Below are positions 15,312 to 24,264 of a stretch of DNA of 64,000 nt, piece after piece. A model generated the notes under the pieces. That model worked only from the letters and a program-made list of their open reading frames with translations, was not told the DNA's origin and searched no databases. The DNA is taken from positions 1 to 64,000 of the forward strand of contig SVOQ01000009.1 of the NCBI GenBank assembly GCA_015066345.1. The letters run 5' to 3'. Source of the stretch: Oscillospiraceae bacterium (GTDB lineage: Bacteria; Bacillota; Clostridia; Oscillospirales; Acutalibacteraceae). A program made the position numbers and the translations under genes. The stretch's first letter is position 1. Each line of letters starts with the position of its first letter.

Positions 15312-18300
15312 TTATTTATCAACCGAATCAAGATATCTTACAACATATTCTTGCAAAAGTTGTTCAGCATATGCCATATTTTCCGGGTCCGCATCAAGAC
15401 CGTGACCCGAATTGGGATAGGGGTTAAGCACGTGCTCAATTCCGTATTCGGTCAGCTTTGCATCTAAGTCCACAGCGTTTCTGTACGGAACTATATCATC
15501 AACCATACCGTGGTTTATTACTGTGGGGACGGTATTTTCATTAACATAATATATGGGTGAAACGAATTTTAAAGCATCCTTCGCCTCGGCTCTTGTAGCG
15601 TATGTATGCTTGTATCCGCAAGCCCAACCGAGAATCTGTGCAACATATTCTTCGTCACCAAGAGCGTTATTTTTCTGCAAATCTTCGTTATAGTAATAAT
15701 ATTCATCGGATAAATCCGTTGGACCGCAATCGCTTACTACTGCCTTAGGCGGTATCGCCGAGGAATCCGCTCTGGAATAGGCATAATGAAGTGCCAGATG
15801 TCCACCGGCTGAGCCACCCGTGGAAAGGAAGCCTGAAATTTCAATGCCGTGAGAATCTGCAATTTCTTTCATAAATGCCACCGCTTGTTCAATATCATCC
15901 ATAATATCGTCAAGATCAACAGTATCGCATATATAACGGTAGTTAACTGCCGCTGCCGCATAACCTTTGGCAGCAAACTCTTCGAGTCGTGGTCTGTATC
16001 CTTCTTTACTTCCGCCTATCCACGCTCCGCCGTGAATCATAAGAACCATACCCACAACCTTTTTATCCTTAGGTATGTATAAATCAAAAGTATGCCTTTC
16101 GTGGCTACCGTACTTTGTATTGAAGTAGACATAGTTATCCTCAGCGGAAACATCGTAAGCGTATTCTAAATCCCAATCATCCATATATCCGTCACCGTTA
16201 AAATCGCAGGAATAGAGCGGTCCTTTACCCACATAATAACCGTTGGTTATTGTTTCCTTTATTTTTTCAGTATCCGCATCGGTACATATACCGTCACCAT
16301 CAAAATCGCCGGGTAAATATATAGGAACAGAGTATTGGTCAAAATACATTCTGTATACCAGCGATACATCAAGAACGTCTACAACCCAGTCTCCGTTAAT
16401 ATCTCCACGCATAAAAGCTATTCTGTCAGGAATATCATCAACGGTGTTTTCATCGCTTAATGCAACGTTAACAAAAATCTGATAATCGTTTTCATCAACT
16501 AAAGTATCATCATTCACGTCACCAAGACTTGCTATTGAATATCCTGTATCAGAAGTATATTTTGCGACCGCATATAGTTCTCTTCCCGAAACACAAGGCA
16601 GTGTGTTAACAACATTACCCTTCTGACCCCAGGTCTGAACTGTATTGGCAGCTTGTAACAAATATGCAACCTCTCCGCTATAAAACTGACTTGCTTCTTT
16701 AACTGTCGTAACGTTAGCACTATCCGCGGTAGTGGAGTTTCTTCCTGCACCGATACCGTTCTGAGTGGTGCTTCCCGCTGTTGCACAACCGTTTAAATAA
16801 AAGCAATTTGCAACGGTTTTGCTGTTGCCGCCGCATATTGCACCTACATTATAAGTAGGGTTAAAGGTACCACCCGATGTACCTGTTGTTTTACCTACAT
16901 TATAACAGTTAGAAATTGTGCCTTTATTATTACCCGCTATACCTCCCGTATAACGGGTGCAATTTGTTGCACTGTTTGAATAGCTGTTTGTAATGGTACC
17001 GTCATTCTGTCCTGCAATACCCCCCGTATATCTATCACCTGCAAAATATGAGTTAATAACACCCACATTTTTAATAGTACCAGAGCCGTTATAGCCGAAC
17101 AAGCCTATATATCTTTCAGATGAGCTTGTGTAAAGACCGATTATTGTATAGCCCTTACCGTCAAATACACCTTTAAATTTTTCACCGTTGTAAGTACCTA
17201 TAAAATTAGTTTCTCCGCTTGCAATAGGCGTCCAGGAACGGAATGAACCACTCTGCAAATTACCTGCGGCGTCAACAACACCATTATTAACAATAATATC
17301 TGCGGTAAGCTCCGCCTTTGCATCAGTTGTTCCGCCGTTTACAAGAGCCGCAAACCAATAAAGTTGACCTGCATTAGATATTTTATAACCACCGTTTTCG
17401 TTCAATAAAGCTTTTTCATAATGTTCGCCATTCACCGTACAGAAACCATTTGAATATGTACCCGTGCAACCGCTTTCCTTACAGTTATCTTTAGTCTCCA
17501 CAAGGCTCGGGCGAGTGCTCCAGTAATAATTCGCACCTATTTCACGGGCAAGCCACGACTTTGTTACTTTAACAAAATAAAAATCAGGAGATTTCTGATA
17601 CCCGTATGTACCCGTTGCTTGGTCGTAACCAAAAACCGTTATAAGTTTTGCGTTACCGCACAAGCTTTCTTCAAAATATGCAGTACATGTTTCAACATTA
17701 TCGTAATGAGCATAACCCTCAGCATTTACATATTCATTTCTGCCATTTTCGGCAAGTTGTTTTTCTAATAAATCAAGGTCATAAGGACAAGTTTTGGGGC
17801 TCATAGTCCAACCGGGAGTACAATAATCGTTTATACACACATAAATAGGGGGATAAACCGTTGTACAATAACCCAATGTTGAAGATAAAGAAACTATATG
17901 AGAGAATATTTTGCTTTTCTCTACGCCTGCATCATAAAACATCTTACAGGTAAATTCTATATAATCGGCAAGTACACCATAAAGCAATTCCCTTTTAAGC
18001 TCATCAACGCCCATCATACGCTCATCTGCCTCTTTTTTAAGAGACGCTTCATCATAACCCAAATTATAAAGTGCGTGCATACCATATTGAGCTTTTTCAA
18101 AATCCTGCAAGGATGCGTATGTTTCGTTTGTATAATCGGGAATCTGTGTTTCCCAACCTGTATTTATACCTGCAAGTAAATAACCCTTACCCTCCGCCTT
18201 AAGACGGTTGTAGTTTTCCATTAATGGCTTAATAAAGCCCTCGGTCACCTGCTTTTTGTACCAATCAAGATATTTCGGGGAATTATAGCAAGGGAAGCCA

Positions 18301-18896
18301 CCGGGTGTTGCAAAAGGAACTCCACTCCAGTTGCAATGCCATCTGGGAAGCATACCGTAACTCTGACCGCCCCATTCCTCGCCTTCGGCGGGAAATGCTA
18401 TCCATTCGCACATTTCCGGGTCGTCATAAAATTTACTGCCATTTTCATCCGTAGTTGCACCATTGCCGAAGTCCTGAGAGTAGTTGGTGCAGTCATCCAT
18501 CTGAAAAAACACGGGAACATTGTATTTTTCTGCAAGAGCAAATACGGTATTAACCTCCTCATTCATCTGTTCAATTGACTGAGTAATACACATAGGTCCT
18601 ACTACACCGAAGGCATACATTCTGTCGGAAGTAGAATCAATTGCACCGTGAAGTGTAACCATTTCCGAAACATAGGATTCAAGGTTATTATAGTGAATAT
18701 TAGTAACCATAAACACTACATACTGAACACCGTCATCGTTTTCAACAGTTAAAGTGCCATCCGCATTATAGGATACAGCATCACCCGAAAGAAGCATCGT
18801 TGTCTCATTATTTACCGAATTCTCCGCATAAACGGGCATAACCAAACAGGAAATGCAAATAATCACACAAAGAATTAAGCTAATATATTTTTTCAC
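15312..18896 (-). CDS. Secreted multidomain protein: GH-like domain, GLUG repeats, dockerin-like repeats, esterase
   Basis: A 1194-residue secreted protein. A signal peptide (about residues 1-26, ending VYAEN) is followed by a ~440-residue domain with barrel-like sequence (HCNWSGVPFATPGG, YLDWYKKQVTEGFIKPL, GINTGWETQIP) that I cannot assign. GLUG repeats follow at ~575-690 (IGLFGYNGSGTIKNVG, TGGIAGQNDGTI). Calcium-loop dockerin-like repeats come at ~792-915 (GDVNDDTLVDENDY, GDINGDWVVDVLDV, GDFDGDGICTDAD). The C-terminus (~920-1194) is an alpha/beta-hydrolase esterase of the BD-FAE/acetylxylan type: HGGAW at ~953, GGSAGG nucleophile at ~1028, Asp in MVDDIVPY and His in NSGHGL. The GTG at 18896 is preferred because GAGGTG lies 5 nt before it. 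It follows the SGNH esterase by 11 bp. Confidence 0.82.
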   Translation of the reverse strand: MKKYISLILCVIICISCLVMPVYAENSVNNETTMLLSGDAVSYNADGTLTVENDDGVQYVVFMVTNIHYNNLESYVSEMVTLHGAIDSTSDRMYAFGVVGPMCITQSIEQMNEEVNTVFALAEKYNVPVFFQMDDCTNYSQDFGNGATTDENGSKFYDDPEMCEWIAFPAEGEEWGGQSYGMLPRWHCNWSGVPFATPGGFPCYNSPKYLDWYKKQVTEGFIKPLMENYNRLKAEGKGYLLAGINTGWETQIPDYTNETYASLQDFEKAQYGMHALYNLGYDEASLKKEADERMMGVDELKRELLYGVLADYIEFTCKMFYDAGVEKSKIFSHIVSLSSTLGYCTTVYPPIYVCINDYCTPGWTMSPKTCPYDLDLLEKQLAENGRNEYVNAEGYAHYDNVETCTAYFEESLCGNAKLITVFGYDQATGTYGYQKSPDFYFVKVTKSWLAREIGANYYWSTRPSLVETKDNCKESGCTGTYSNGFCTVNGEHYEKALLNENGGYKISNAGQLYWFAALVNGGTTDAKAELTADIIVNNGVVDAAGNLQSGSFRSWTPIASGETNFIGTYNGEKFKGVFDGKGYTIIGLYTSSSERYIGLFGYNGSGTIKNVGVINSYFAGDRYTGGIAGQNDGTITNSYSNSATNCTRYTGGIAGNNKGTISNCYNVGKTTGTSGGTFNPTYNVGAICGGNSKTVANCFYLNGCATAGSTTQNGIGAGRNSTTADSANVTTVKEASQFYSGEVAYLLQAANTVQTWGQKGNVVNTLPCVSGRELYAVAKYTSDTGYSIASLGDVNDDTLVDENDYQIFVNVALSDENTVDDIPDRIAFMRGDINGDWVVDVLDVSLVYRMYFDQYSVPIYLPGDFDGDGICTDADTEKIKETITNGYYVGKGPLYSCDFNGDGYMDDWDLEYAYDVSAEDNYVYFNTKYGSHERHTFDLYIPKDKKVVGMVLMIHGGAWIGGSKEGYRPRLEEFAAKGYAAAAVNYRYICDTVDLDDIMDDIEQAVAFMKEIADSHGIEISGFLSTGGSAGGHLALHYAYSRADSSAIPPKAVVSDCGPTDLSDEYYYYNEDLQKNNALGDEEYVAQILGWACGYKHTYATRAEAKDALKFVSPIYYVNENTVPTVINHGMVDDIVPYRNAVDLDAKLTEYGIEHVLNPYPNSGHGLDADPENMAYAEQLLQEYVVRYLDSVDK

Positions 18897-18907
18897 AATA
18901 TCACCTC

Positions 18908-20092
18908 TTATTTTCTGAACCAATCCAGATTAACGTTATCCGCTACTATTCTACCGCCTTTTTTATTGGGGTGAATATAGTCTTTGCCCAAGTATTCCTT
19001 TTTTGTACAATTGGGCTTTTCGGGGTTTACACAAAGACTTGCCTGGTCGTAAACACCGTGGAAAAGATGCTTATTTTCCATAAGCTTCTGATTAAATTCT
19101 TTAACCATTTCTTCTTTTTCGGGTCGCGAATCTATGCACTCGCCGAAATTAAGAATATTAAATACAATTAATTTCTTTCCCTCTTTTTTTAGTATCTCGT
19201 TAAATTCAAGAACACTTTCAAAAAACTGCTCCACAGTGGGTTTCTCGGACTTAGGTGCGGCAATGGTATTATACTGCAAAAAGTCATTTGTACCTAAGGC
19301 TAAAATAACATATTCACAGTCGGGATAACTGAGAATATCCCTTTGCATACGGTTCATTCCGCCTATACCGAAAAGACCCTTGCAGAAAAATCTTTCGCTG
19401 TAATCAAGAAGTAATCTGTTACCCATTATGGATTTATTTATAACGGAGTATTTACCCGGAAATTCGTGGTAAATCCTCTCTGAAAACATATTTGTCCAAT
19501 AACCCTGTTGACTTATGGAATCCCCGTAAACGATAATGGATTTTGCATCCGTATCGTTGAGAAGCTTAACACTCTGAAAGAGGGGTATGGGCTTGTGGAA
19601 ATACATTCTCAAAACTTTTGATGCAAATTCTCTTACGCCGTCCCTTATTCTGCGTTGATTTTCTATTTTGGGGTTTTGGGTTAAATCGCCTTTTGCGGTT
19701 ATGAGTTCAACATTATCTATAAGGTTACCGCTTCTGAGAGCACCTTTTTTAACAAAGATACTGACGCAGAAAAACTCGCCCGTTTCAATACCTAAATCCA
19801 CGCAGTCGGTCTCAATAACCTCGCCCATTTTTATAGAAAAAGATTTTTCGCCTTTAAATGTAATAAACTTATAATCTTCCGTAAAATCTCCGTTTTCGTT
19901 GCATTTTGAAACGGTAACGGAGCCTATTTCCACGTGGTTTTTTGCACATTCATTGGAAAGTTCTAATTTTATTTTTTTACCTTGGATTGCAGATTTTATA
20001 ATCATTCTGTACGTCTTTTCGCAAGAAGGATAATAAAAGAACGAAAGAGCCGAATGTGCCTGTCCCCAGGCTTGTACCCATTTTTCACTCAT
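18908..20092 (-). CDS. SGNH/GDSL-type esterase
   Basis: A 394-residue protein with an N-terminal beta-sandwich (~1-170) and a C-terminal SGNH hydrolase domain. The block motifs are visible: GDSISQQG (~187, nucleophile Ser), the Gly block MGNRLLLD, ALGTNDFLQ (~267, Asn) and DYIHPNKKG (~372, Asp and His). The layout matches two-domain carbohydrate esterases that deacetylate oligosaccharides. No signal peptide, so cytoplasmic. GAGGTG precedes the ATG at 20092. Operon with the multidomain esterase downstream. Confidence 0.88.
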   Translation of the reverse strand: MSEKWVQAWGQAHSALSFFYYPSCEKTYRMIIKSAIQGKKIKLELSNECAKNHVEIGSVTVSKCNENGDFTEDYKFITFKGEKSFSIKMGEVIETDCVDLGIETGEFFCVSIFVKKGALRSGNLIDNVELITAKGDLTQNPKIENQRRIRDGVREFASKVLRMYFHKPIPLFQSVKLLNDTDAKSIIVYGDSISQQGYWTNMFSERIYHEFPGKYSVINKSIMGNRLLLDYSERFFCKGLFGIGGMNRMQRDILSYPDCEYVILALGTNDFLQYNTIAAPKSEKPTVEQFFESVLEFNEILKKEGKKLIVFNILNFGECIDSRPEKEEMVKEFNQKLMENKHLFHGVYDQASLCVNPEKPNCTKKEYLGKDYIHPNKKGGRIVADNVNLDWFRK

Positions 20093-20150
20093 AGTAACAC
20101 CTCTTTTGAACCAATATATAATAACACATATTATTATTTTAATCAATAAA

Positions 20151-20179
20151 TTTACTTTTTAATATTAATATGCTAAAAT
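20151..20179 (+). promoter_or_regulatory. Promoter of sialidase-like gene
   Basis: TTTACT (20151-20156), 17-nt spacer, TAAAAT (20174-20179), then AGGTGA and the ATG at 20201. Confidence 0.6.
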
Positions 20180-20200
20180 GATTAATCAGTAGGTGATATT

Positions 20201-21280
20201 ATGAAAAAAATAGGCAGACAAGTGTTTTTTATCCCTGCCGAGGGTAGCAACACCCGTAATGGCGAGGGTTCATTCATAAAACTAAAAAACGGAGCAATTT
20301 TATTCGGTTACACTGAGTTTATTGACGATAACCGCGAAGACGAAGCCCACGCAGTTATTTCGGCTTTCACCTCTTACGACGAGGGTAAAACTTGGGGCGA
20401 AAAGCGAGTGTTATTCCAAAAATCAAAGGGTTCTGTCAATATTATGAGCCTTTCATTTTTAAGAATGAATAACCATGATATAGGTGCTTTTTATATCGAA
20501 AAAAATGCAGACGGTACTGACAAATTACTTTTTACCCGTTCAACCGACGAGGGGTTAAACTGGAGTAAACCCTCAAATTGCCTTGATTGTATCGCCGAGC
20601 AAGATTATTTTGTTTTAAATAACGATAGAGTTATTAAGCTCATAAACGGCAGAATTCTCTTTGCCGCTGCAAGGCACTCAATTTATGCAAATACCGAAGA
20701 TTTTCCTGCGGGTGAGATTTGCTTTTTTTATTCAGATAATGACGGGGCTTCGTGGAAAAAGACCGACACAGAGTTAAAATGCCCCTTCCCTAAAGACCCC
20801 CTCGGATTTCAGGAGCCGGGACTTTTCCAACACGATGACGGTACTTTGTGGTGCTATATACGCACAGGGTTGGGTTTTCAATTCCAAGCATTTTCAAAAA
20901 ACAATGGCGAAAACTGGTCTGCTCCCGAACCGAACACATTTTTCTCATCCCCCTCCTCTCCTATGCTCGTTAAAAACTTCAAGGATTTAACCCTTGCGGT
21001 ATTCAACCCTGTTCCCGAGCATATTTTAAGGGAAGATGATGAAGAGTTCTGGGGTCGCACACCCTACACTTTAGCCGTAAGCTATGATAACGGTAAAACC
21101 TTTACAAGAAACAATCTTTTTTTCATTGAGGACGATTTAAACAACGGCTACTGCTACCCCGCAATTATTGAGGATGAAAATTATTGCCTTGTGGCATATT
21201 ATCACTCCAACAACACCGATTGTTGCCTTAACAGTACAAAAATAATTAAAATCAATTATGATGAAATAACTGAGTGTTAA
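20201..21280 (+). CDS. Sialidase-like six-bladed propeller protein (BNR/Asp-box)
   Basis: A 359-residue propeller with five Asp-box motifs: SYDEGKTWGE, STDEGLNWSK, SDNDGASWKK, SKNNGENWSA and SYDNGKTFTR. This is the sialidase (GH33-like) superfamily. The N-terminal region (GEGSFIKLKNGAILFGYTEF) and Glu-rich blades suit an exo-glycosidase, but the classic FRIP arginine motif of bacterial sialidases is not clear, so it could act on another sugar. No signal peptide: cytoplasmic. It is divergent from the SGNH esterase and next to the alaS T-box. Confidence 0.8.
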   Translation: MKKIGRQVFFIPAEGSNTRNGEGSFIKLKNGAILFGYTEFIDDNREDEAHAVISAFTSYDEGKTWGEKRVLFQKSKGSVNIMSLSFLRMNNHDIGAFYIEKNADGTDKLLFTRSTDEGLNWSKPSNCLDCIAEQDYFVLNNDRVIKLINGRILFAAARHSIYANTEDFPAGEICFFYSDNDGASWKKTDTELKCPFPKDPLGFQEPGLFQHDDGTLWCYIRTGLGFQFQAFSKNNGENWSAPEPNTFFSSPSSPMLVKNFKDLTLAVFNPVPEHILREDDEEFWGRTPYTLAVSYDNGKTFTRNNLFFIEDDLNNGYCYPAIIEDENYCLVAYYHSNNTDCCLNSTKIIKINYDEITEC

Positions 21281-21289
21281 AATAATCTA

Positions 21290-21317
21290 TTGACTTTACG
21301 AAAAATTTTTATATAAT
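21290..21317 (+). promoter_or_regulatory. Promoter of alaS
   Basis: TTGACT (21290-21295), 16-nt spacer, TATAAT (21312-21317), just ahead of the T-box leader. Confidence 0.75.
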
Positions 21318-21324
21318 ATATTTG

Positions 21325-21560
21325 TATATTTTTTGTGGCTATGACGCAAGATGATTTTTTGATACGGCATCCAGAGAGGAAGCGGTTGGTGTGAGCTTTC
21401 GGTCGCCAAAAGATTTGCTACTTGCTGAGCCTTGTCGGAAACGACACGTTTTCAGGCGTTAACTGATAACTATGAGTGGTGCGTTTTGCACAATTCGGGT
21501 GGTACCGCGGTTTTTTAACCGTCCCGTGTTGTTAAAAAACGTGCCGTTTTTTATTTAAAA
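21325..21560 (+). promoter_or_regulatory. T-box riboswitch of alaS
   Basis: A tRNA-sensing leader. Stem I shows the AGAGAGGAAGCGGTTGGTG block (from ~21373), a possible Ala specifier GCT at 21416-21418, and the T-box sequence GGGTGGTACCGCGG at 21497-21510. The terminator stem GTTTTTTAAC / GTTAAAAAAC and T-run end near 21556. Uncharged tRNA-Ala should favour antitermination. The specifier choice is inferred. Confidence 0.9.
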
Positions 21561-21578
21561 TGAGGAGTGAATAAAACT

Positions 21579-24218
21579 ATGGAATGGACAGGTCTTAACG
21601 ATTTAAGAGAAAAGTATCTTAAATTCTTTGAAAGCAAGGAGCATTTAAGACTCCCCAGCTTCCCCCTTGTACCTCAGGGTGATAAGAGTATTCTTCTCAT
21701 CAACGCGGGTATGACACCTATGAAAAAATACTTCACAGGCGAAGAAACTCCCCCTAAAAAGAGAGTTACAACCTGTCAGAAGTGTATTCGTACACCCGAT
21801 ATTGAGCGTGTAGGTATTACCGCACGTCACGGCACATATTTTGAAATGCTCGGTAACTTCTCTTTCGGTGATTATTTCAAAAAAGAGGTTATTCCGTGGG
21901 CATGGGAATTCTGCACCGAAGTTATCGGTATGGATGCAGATAAAATTTATTGCAGCGTTTATCTTGATGATGACGAAGCATACGATATCTGGACAAAGGA
22001 TGTGGGCGTAAAGCCCGACCATATGGTTCGTTTTGGTAAAGAAGATAACTTCTGGGAGCATGGTCAGGGTCCCTGCGGTCCTTGTTCTGAGCTTTACTAC
22101 GACCGTGGTGAGAAATACGGTTGCGGCAGCCCCGACTGTAAGGTAGGTTGCGAATGTGACCGTTTCGTTGAATTCTGGAACCTTGTTTTCACACAGTTTG
22201 AAAATGACGGTAACAACAACTACACTCCCCTTGCAAACCCCAATATCGATACGGGTATGGGTCTTGAAAGACTCGCTTGTATTTGTCAGGATGTTAATAA
22301 TATTTTCGAGGTTGATACCGTTCAGAATATTATGAAACATATTATGGAAATTGCGGGCGTTAAATACCACGAAAATGAAAAGAGCGATATTTCACTTCGT
22401 GTTATTACAGACCATATCCGTTCAACCACATTTATGATTGGTGACGGTGTTCTTCCCTCAAACGTGGGCAGAGGTTATGTTTTAAGACGTCTTCTCAGAC
22501 GTGCCGCACGTCACGGCAGACTTCTGGGCATTGAGCGTCCCTTCCTTGCGGAGGTTTGCGAAACCGTTATTAAAGAAAACGAGAACGCATATCCCGGTCT
22601 TCGCGAAAAAGAGGATTATATTATCAAGGTTATTTCAATGGAAGAAAACAGCTTCTATAAAACCATTGACAGCGGTCTCGAACTTCTTAATGATATGATT
22701 AAGAAAACTGAGGGAAAAGTTCTCTCAGGCGCGGATGCTTTCAAACTTCAGGATACTTACGGTTTCCCCATCGACTTAACAAGAGAAATCGTCGAAGAAA
22801 ACGGTATGACCGTTAATAATGAAGAGTTTGAAAAATTCCTTGCAGAGGCTAAAGCAAAAGCTAAAGCCGCAAGAAATGTTGCGGGTACTGAGGGTTGGAA
22901 GAGCTCTGACGTTTCTTTCAAAGAATGCGGTTCAACAGTTTTCAACGGTTACAAAGAAAATGTCAGCGAAGGTGAAGTTCTCGCCATTGCCGCTAACGGT
23001 GAAAAGGTGGATTTCGTAGGCGTTGATACCGATGCCGTTATCGTACTTTCCGAATCATCATTCTATGCAGAAAGCGGCGGTCAGGTTGGTGACACAGGTG
23101 TCATCACCGTAGGCGACAATGTTTTCACCGTTACTAATACAACTAAAACTGCTGAAGGCGTTATTCTTCACCACGGTACACTCACCGAAGGTGATGCAAT
23201 AAATGTGGGCGACAAGGCAACTGCTTCAATAGACGTTACACGCCGTCAGGCTATTATGAGAAACCACACAGCGGCTCACCTTCTTCAGGCAGCACTCCGT
23301 GAGGCTCTCGGCACACACGTTGAGCAGGCAGGTCAGCTTGTAAACGAAAACGCAGTACGTTTCGACTTTTCTCATTTCTCCGCACTTACAGGTGAGGAAA
23401 TTACAAAAATCGAAAGCAGAGTTAATGAAATCATCCTTTCTGCAATGGACGTTAATACTGAAGAAATGAGTATTGACGATGCAAAGAAAAAGGGCGCAAT
23501 GGCTCTTTTCGGTGAAAAATACGGTGACACTGTACGCGTTGTTTCTGCAGGTGATTTTTCAACCGAGCTTTGCGGTGGTACACACGTTAAGAATACGGGC
23601 AACATTGGTCTTTTCCGCGTTGTATCCGAGTCTTCCGTTGCCGCAGGTGTAAGAAGAATTGAGGGTGTTACAGGTCTTGGCGTTATCGACTACCTTAACG
23701 GAAAAGAAAAGCTTATCCACGATGCTGCACACGCTATGAAATTGGCAAATGTTAATGAACTCGCTAACAAAGCTGCGGCTCTTTCACAAGAACTTAAAAA
23801 CAAAGAAAAAGAGCTTGAAGAACTTAAAGCCGAAATTGCAAAACAGAAAGCAGGTAGCCTCTTTGACAACTGCAAACAGATTGGTGCAGTTAAGCTTATT
23901 ACCGCTAACATCGGTGAGGCAGATGCAGGTGCTTTACGTTCAATGGTGGACTCATCAAAGGATAAGGGCGAAGATATAGTTGTTATCCTTGCGGCAGAGC
24001 AGAGTGCGAAAGGTACTTGCTCATTCGCTTGTTACTGTGCAAAAGAAGCAATTGCAAACGGTGCACACGCAGGTAATATTGTTCGCGAAGTTGCACAGAT
24101 TGCCGGTGGCTCAGGCGGTGGTAAACCCGACTCTGCTATGGCAGGCGGTAAGGATATAACTAAAATTGCCGAAGCCCTCGAAAAAGCAGAAGAAATCGTA
24201 AAAGCAAAACTTAAATAA
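21579..24218 (+). CDS. alaS: Alanine--tRNA ligase
   Basis: Full-length AlaS of 879 residues, charging tRNA-Ala in the cytoplasm. The N-terminus (WTGLNDLREKYLKFFESKEHLRLPSFPLVPQ) and class II catalytic core are typical, and the editing domain has HTAAHLLQA (~561) and CGGTH (~664), the zinc ligands for Ser/Gly clearance. The C-terminal DHHA1 region ends with GGSGGGKPDSAMAGG. The ATG at 21579 aligns with other AlaS starts; GAGGAG lies 11 nt upstream. A GTG four codons earlier overlaps that site. Regulated by the T-box leader. Confidence 0.98.
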   Translation: MEWTGLNDLREKYLKFFESKEHLRLPSFPLVPQGDKSILLINAGMTPMKKYFTGEETPPKKRVTTCQKCIRTPDIERVGITARHGTYFEMLGNFSFGDYFKKEVIPWAWEFCTEVIGMDADKIYCSVYLDDDEAYDIWTKDVGVKPDHMVRFGKEDNFWEHGQGPCGPCSELYYDRGEKYGCGSPDCKVGCECDRFVEFWNLVFTQFENDGNNNYTPLANPNIDTGMGLERLACICQDVNNIFEVDTVQNIMKHIMEIAGVKYHENEKSDISLRVITDHIRSTTFMIGDGVLPSNVGRGYVLRRLLRRAARHGRLLGIERPFLAEVCETVIKENENAYPGLREKEDYIIKVISMEENSFYKTIDSGLELLNDMIKKTEGKVLSGADAFKLQDTYGFPIDLTREIVEENGMTVNNEEFEKFLAEAKAKAKAARNVAGTEGWKSSDVSFKECGSTVFNGYKENVSEGEVLAIAANGEKVDFVGVDTDAVIVLSESSFYAESGGQVGDTGVITVGDNVFTVTNTTKTAEGVILHHGTLTEGDAINVGDKATASIDVTRRQAIMRNHTAAHLLQAALREALGTHVEQAGQLVNENAVRFDFSHFSALTGEEITKIESRVNEIILSAMDVNTEEMSIDDAKKKGAMALFGEKYGDTVRVVSAGDFSTELCGGTHVKNTGNIGLFRVVSESSVAAGVRRIEGVTGLGVIDYLNGKEKLIHDAAHAMKLANVNELANKAAALSQELKNKEKELEELKAEIAKQKAGSLFDNCKQIGAVKLITANIGEADAGALRSMVDSSKDKGEDIVVILAAEQSAKGTCSFACYCAKEAIANGAHAGNIVREVAQIAGGSGGGKPDSAMAGGKDITKIAEALEKAEEIVKAKLK

Positions 24219-24227
24219 AAAAAATAT

Positions 24228-24264
24228 ACGCTTGATGTTCAATGAACATCAAGCGTGTTTTCTT
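24228..24264. terminator. Bidirectional terminator
   Basis: Perfect 13-bp stem ACGCTTGATGTTC / GAACATCAAGCGT with AAT loop, A-run left and T-run right, between convergent alaS and the BspA-like gene. Confidence 0.9.

Noticed and set aside
20201..21280. Definite exo-alpha-sialidase (GH33) assignment
   Set aside because: Asp boxes are clear, but the FRIP motif and catalytic Tyr/Glu pair cannot be placed with certainty, so only sialidase-like is claimed.
21645..22370. 241-codon minus frame inside alaS, and similar long antisense frames in secA and thrS
   Set aside because: These genes have strongly biased codon use that leaves few stops on the other strand; no start sites, and the sense genes are certain.
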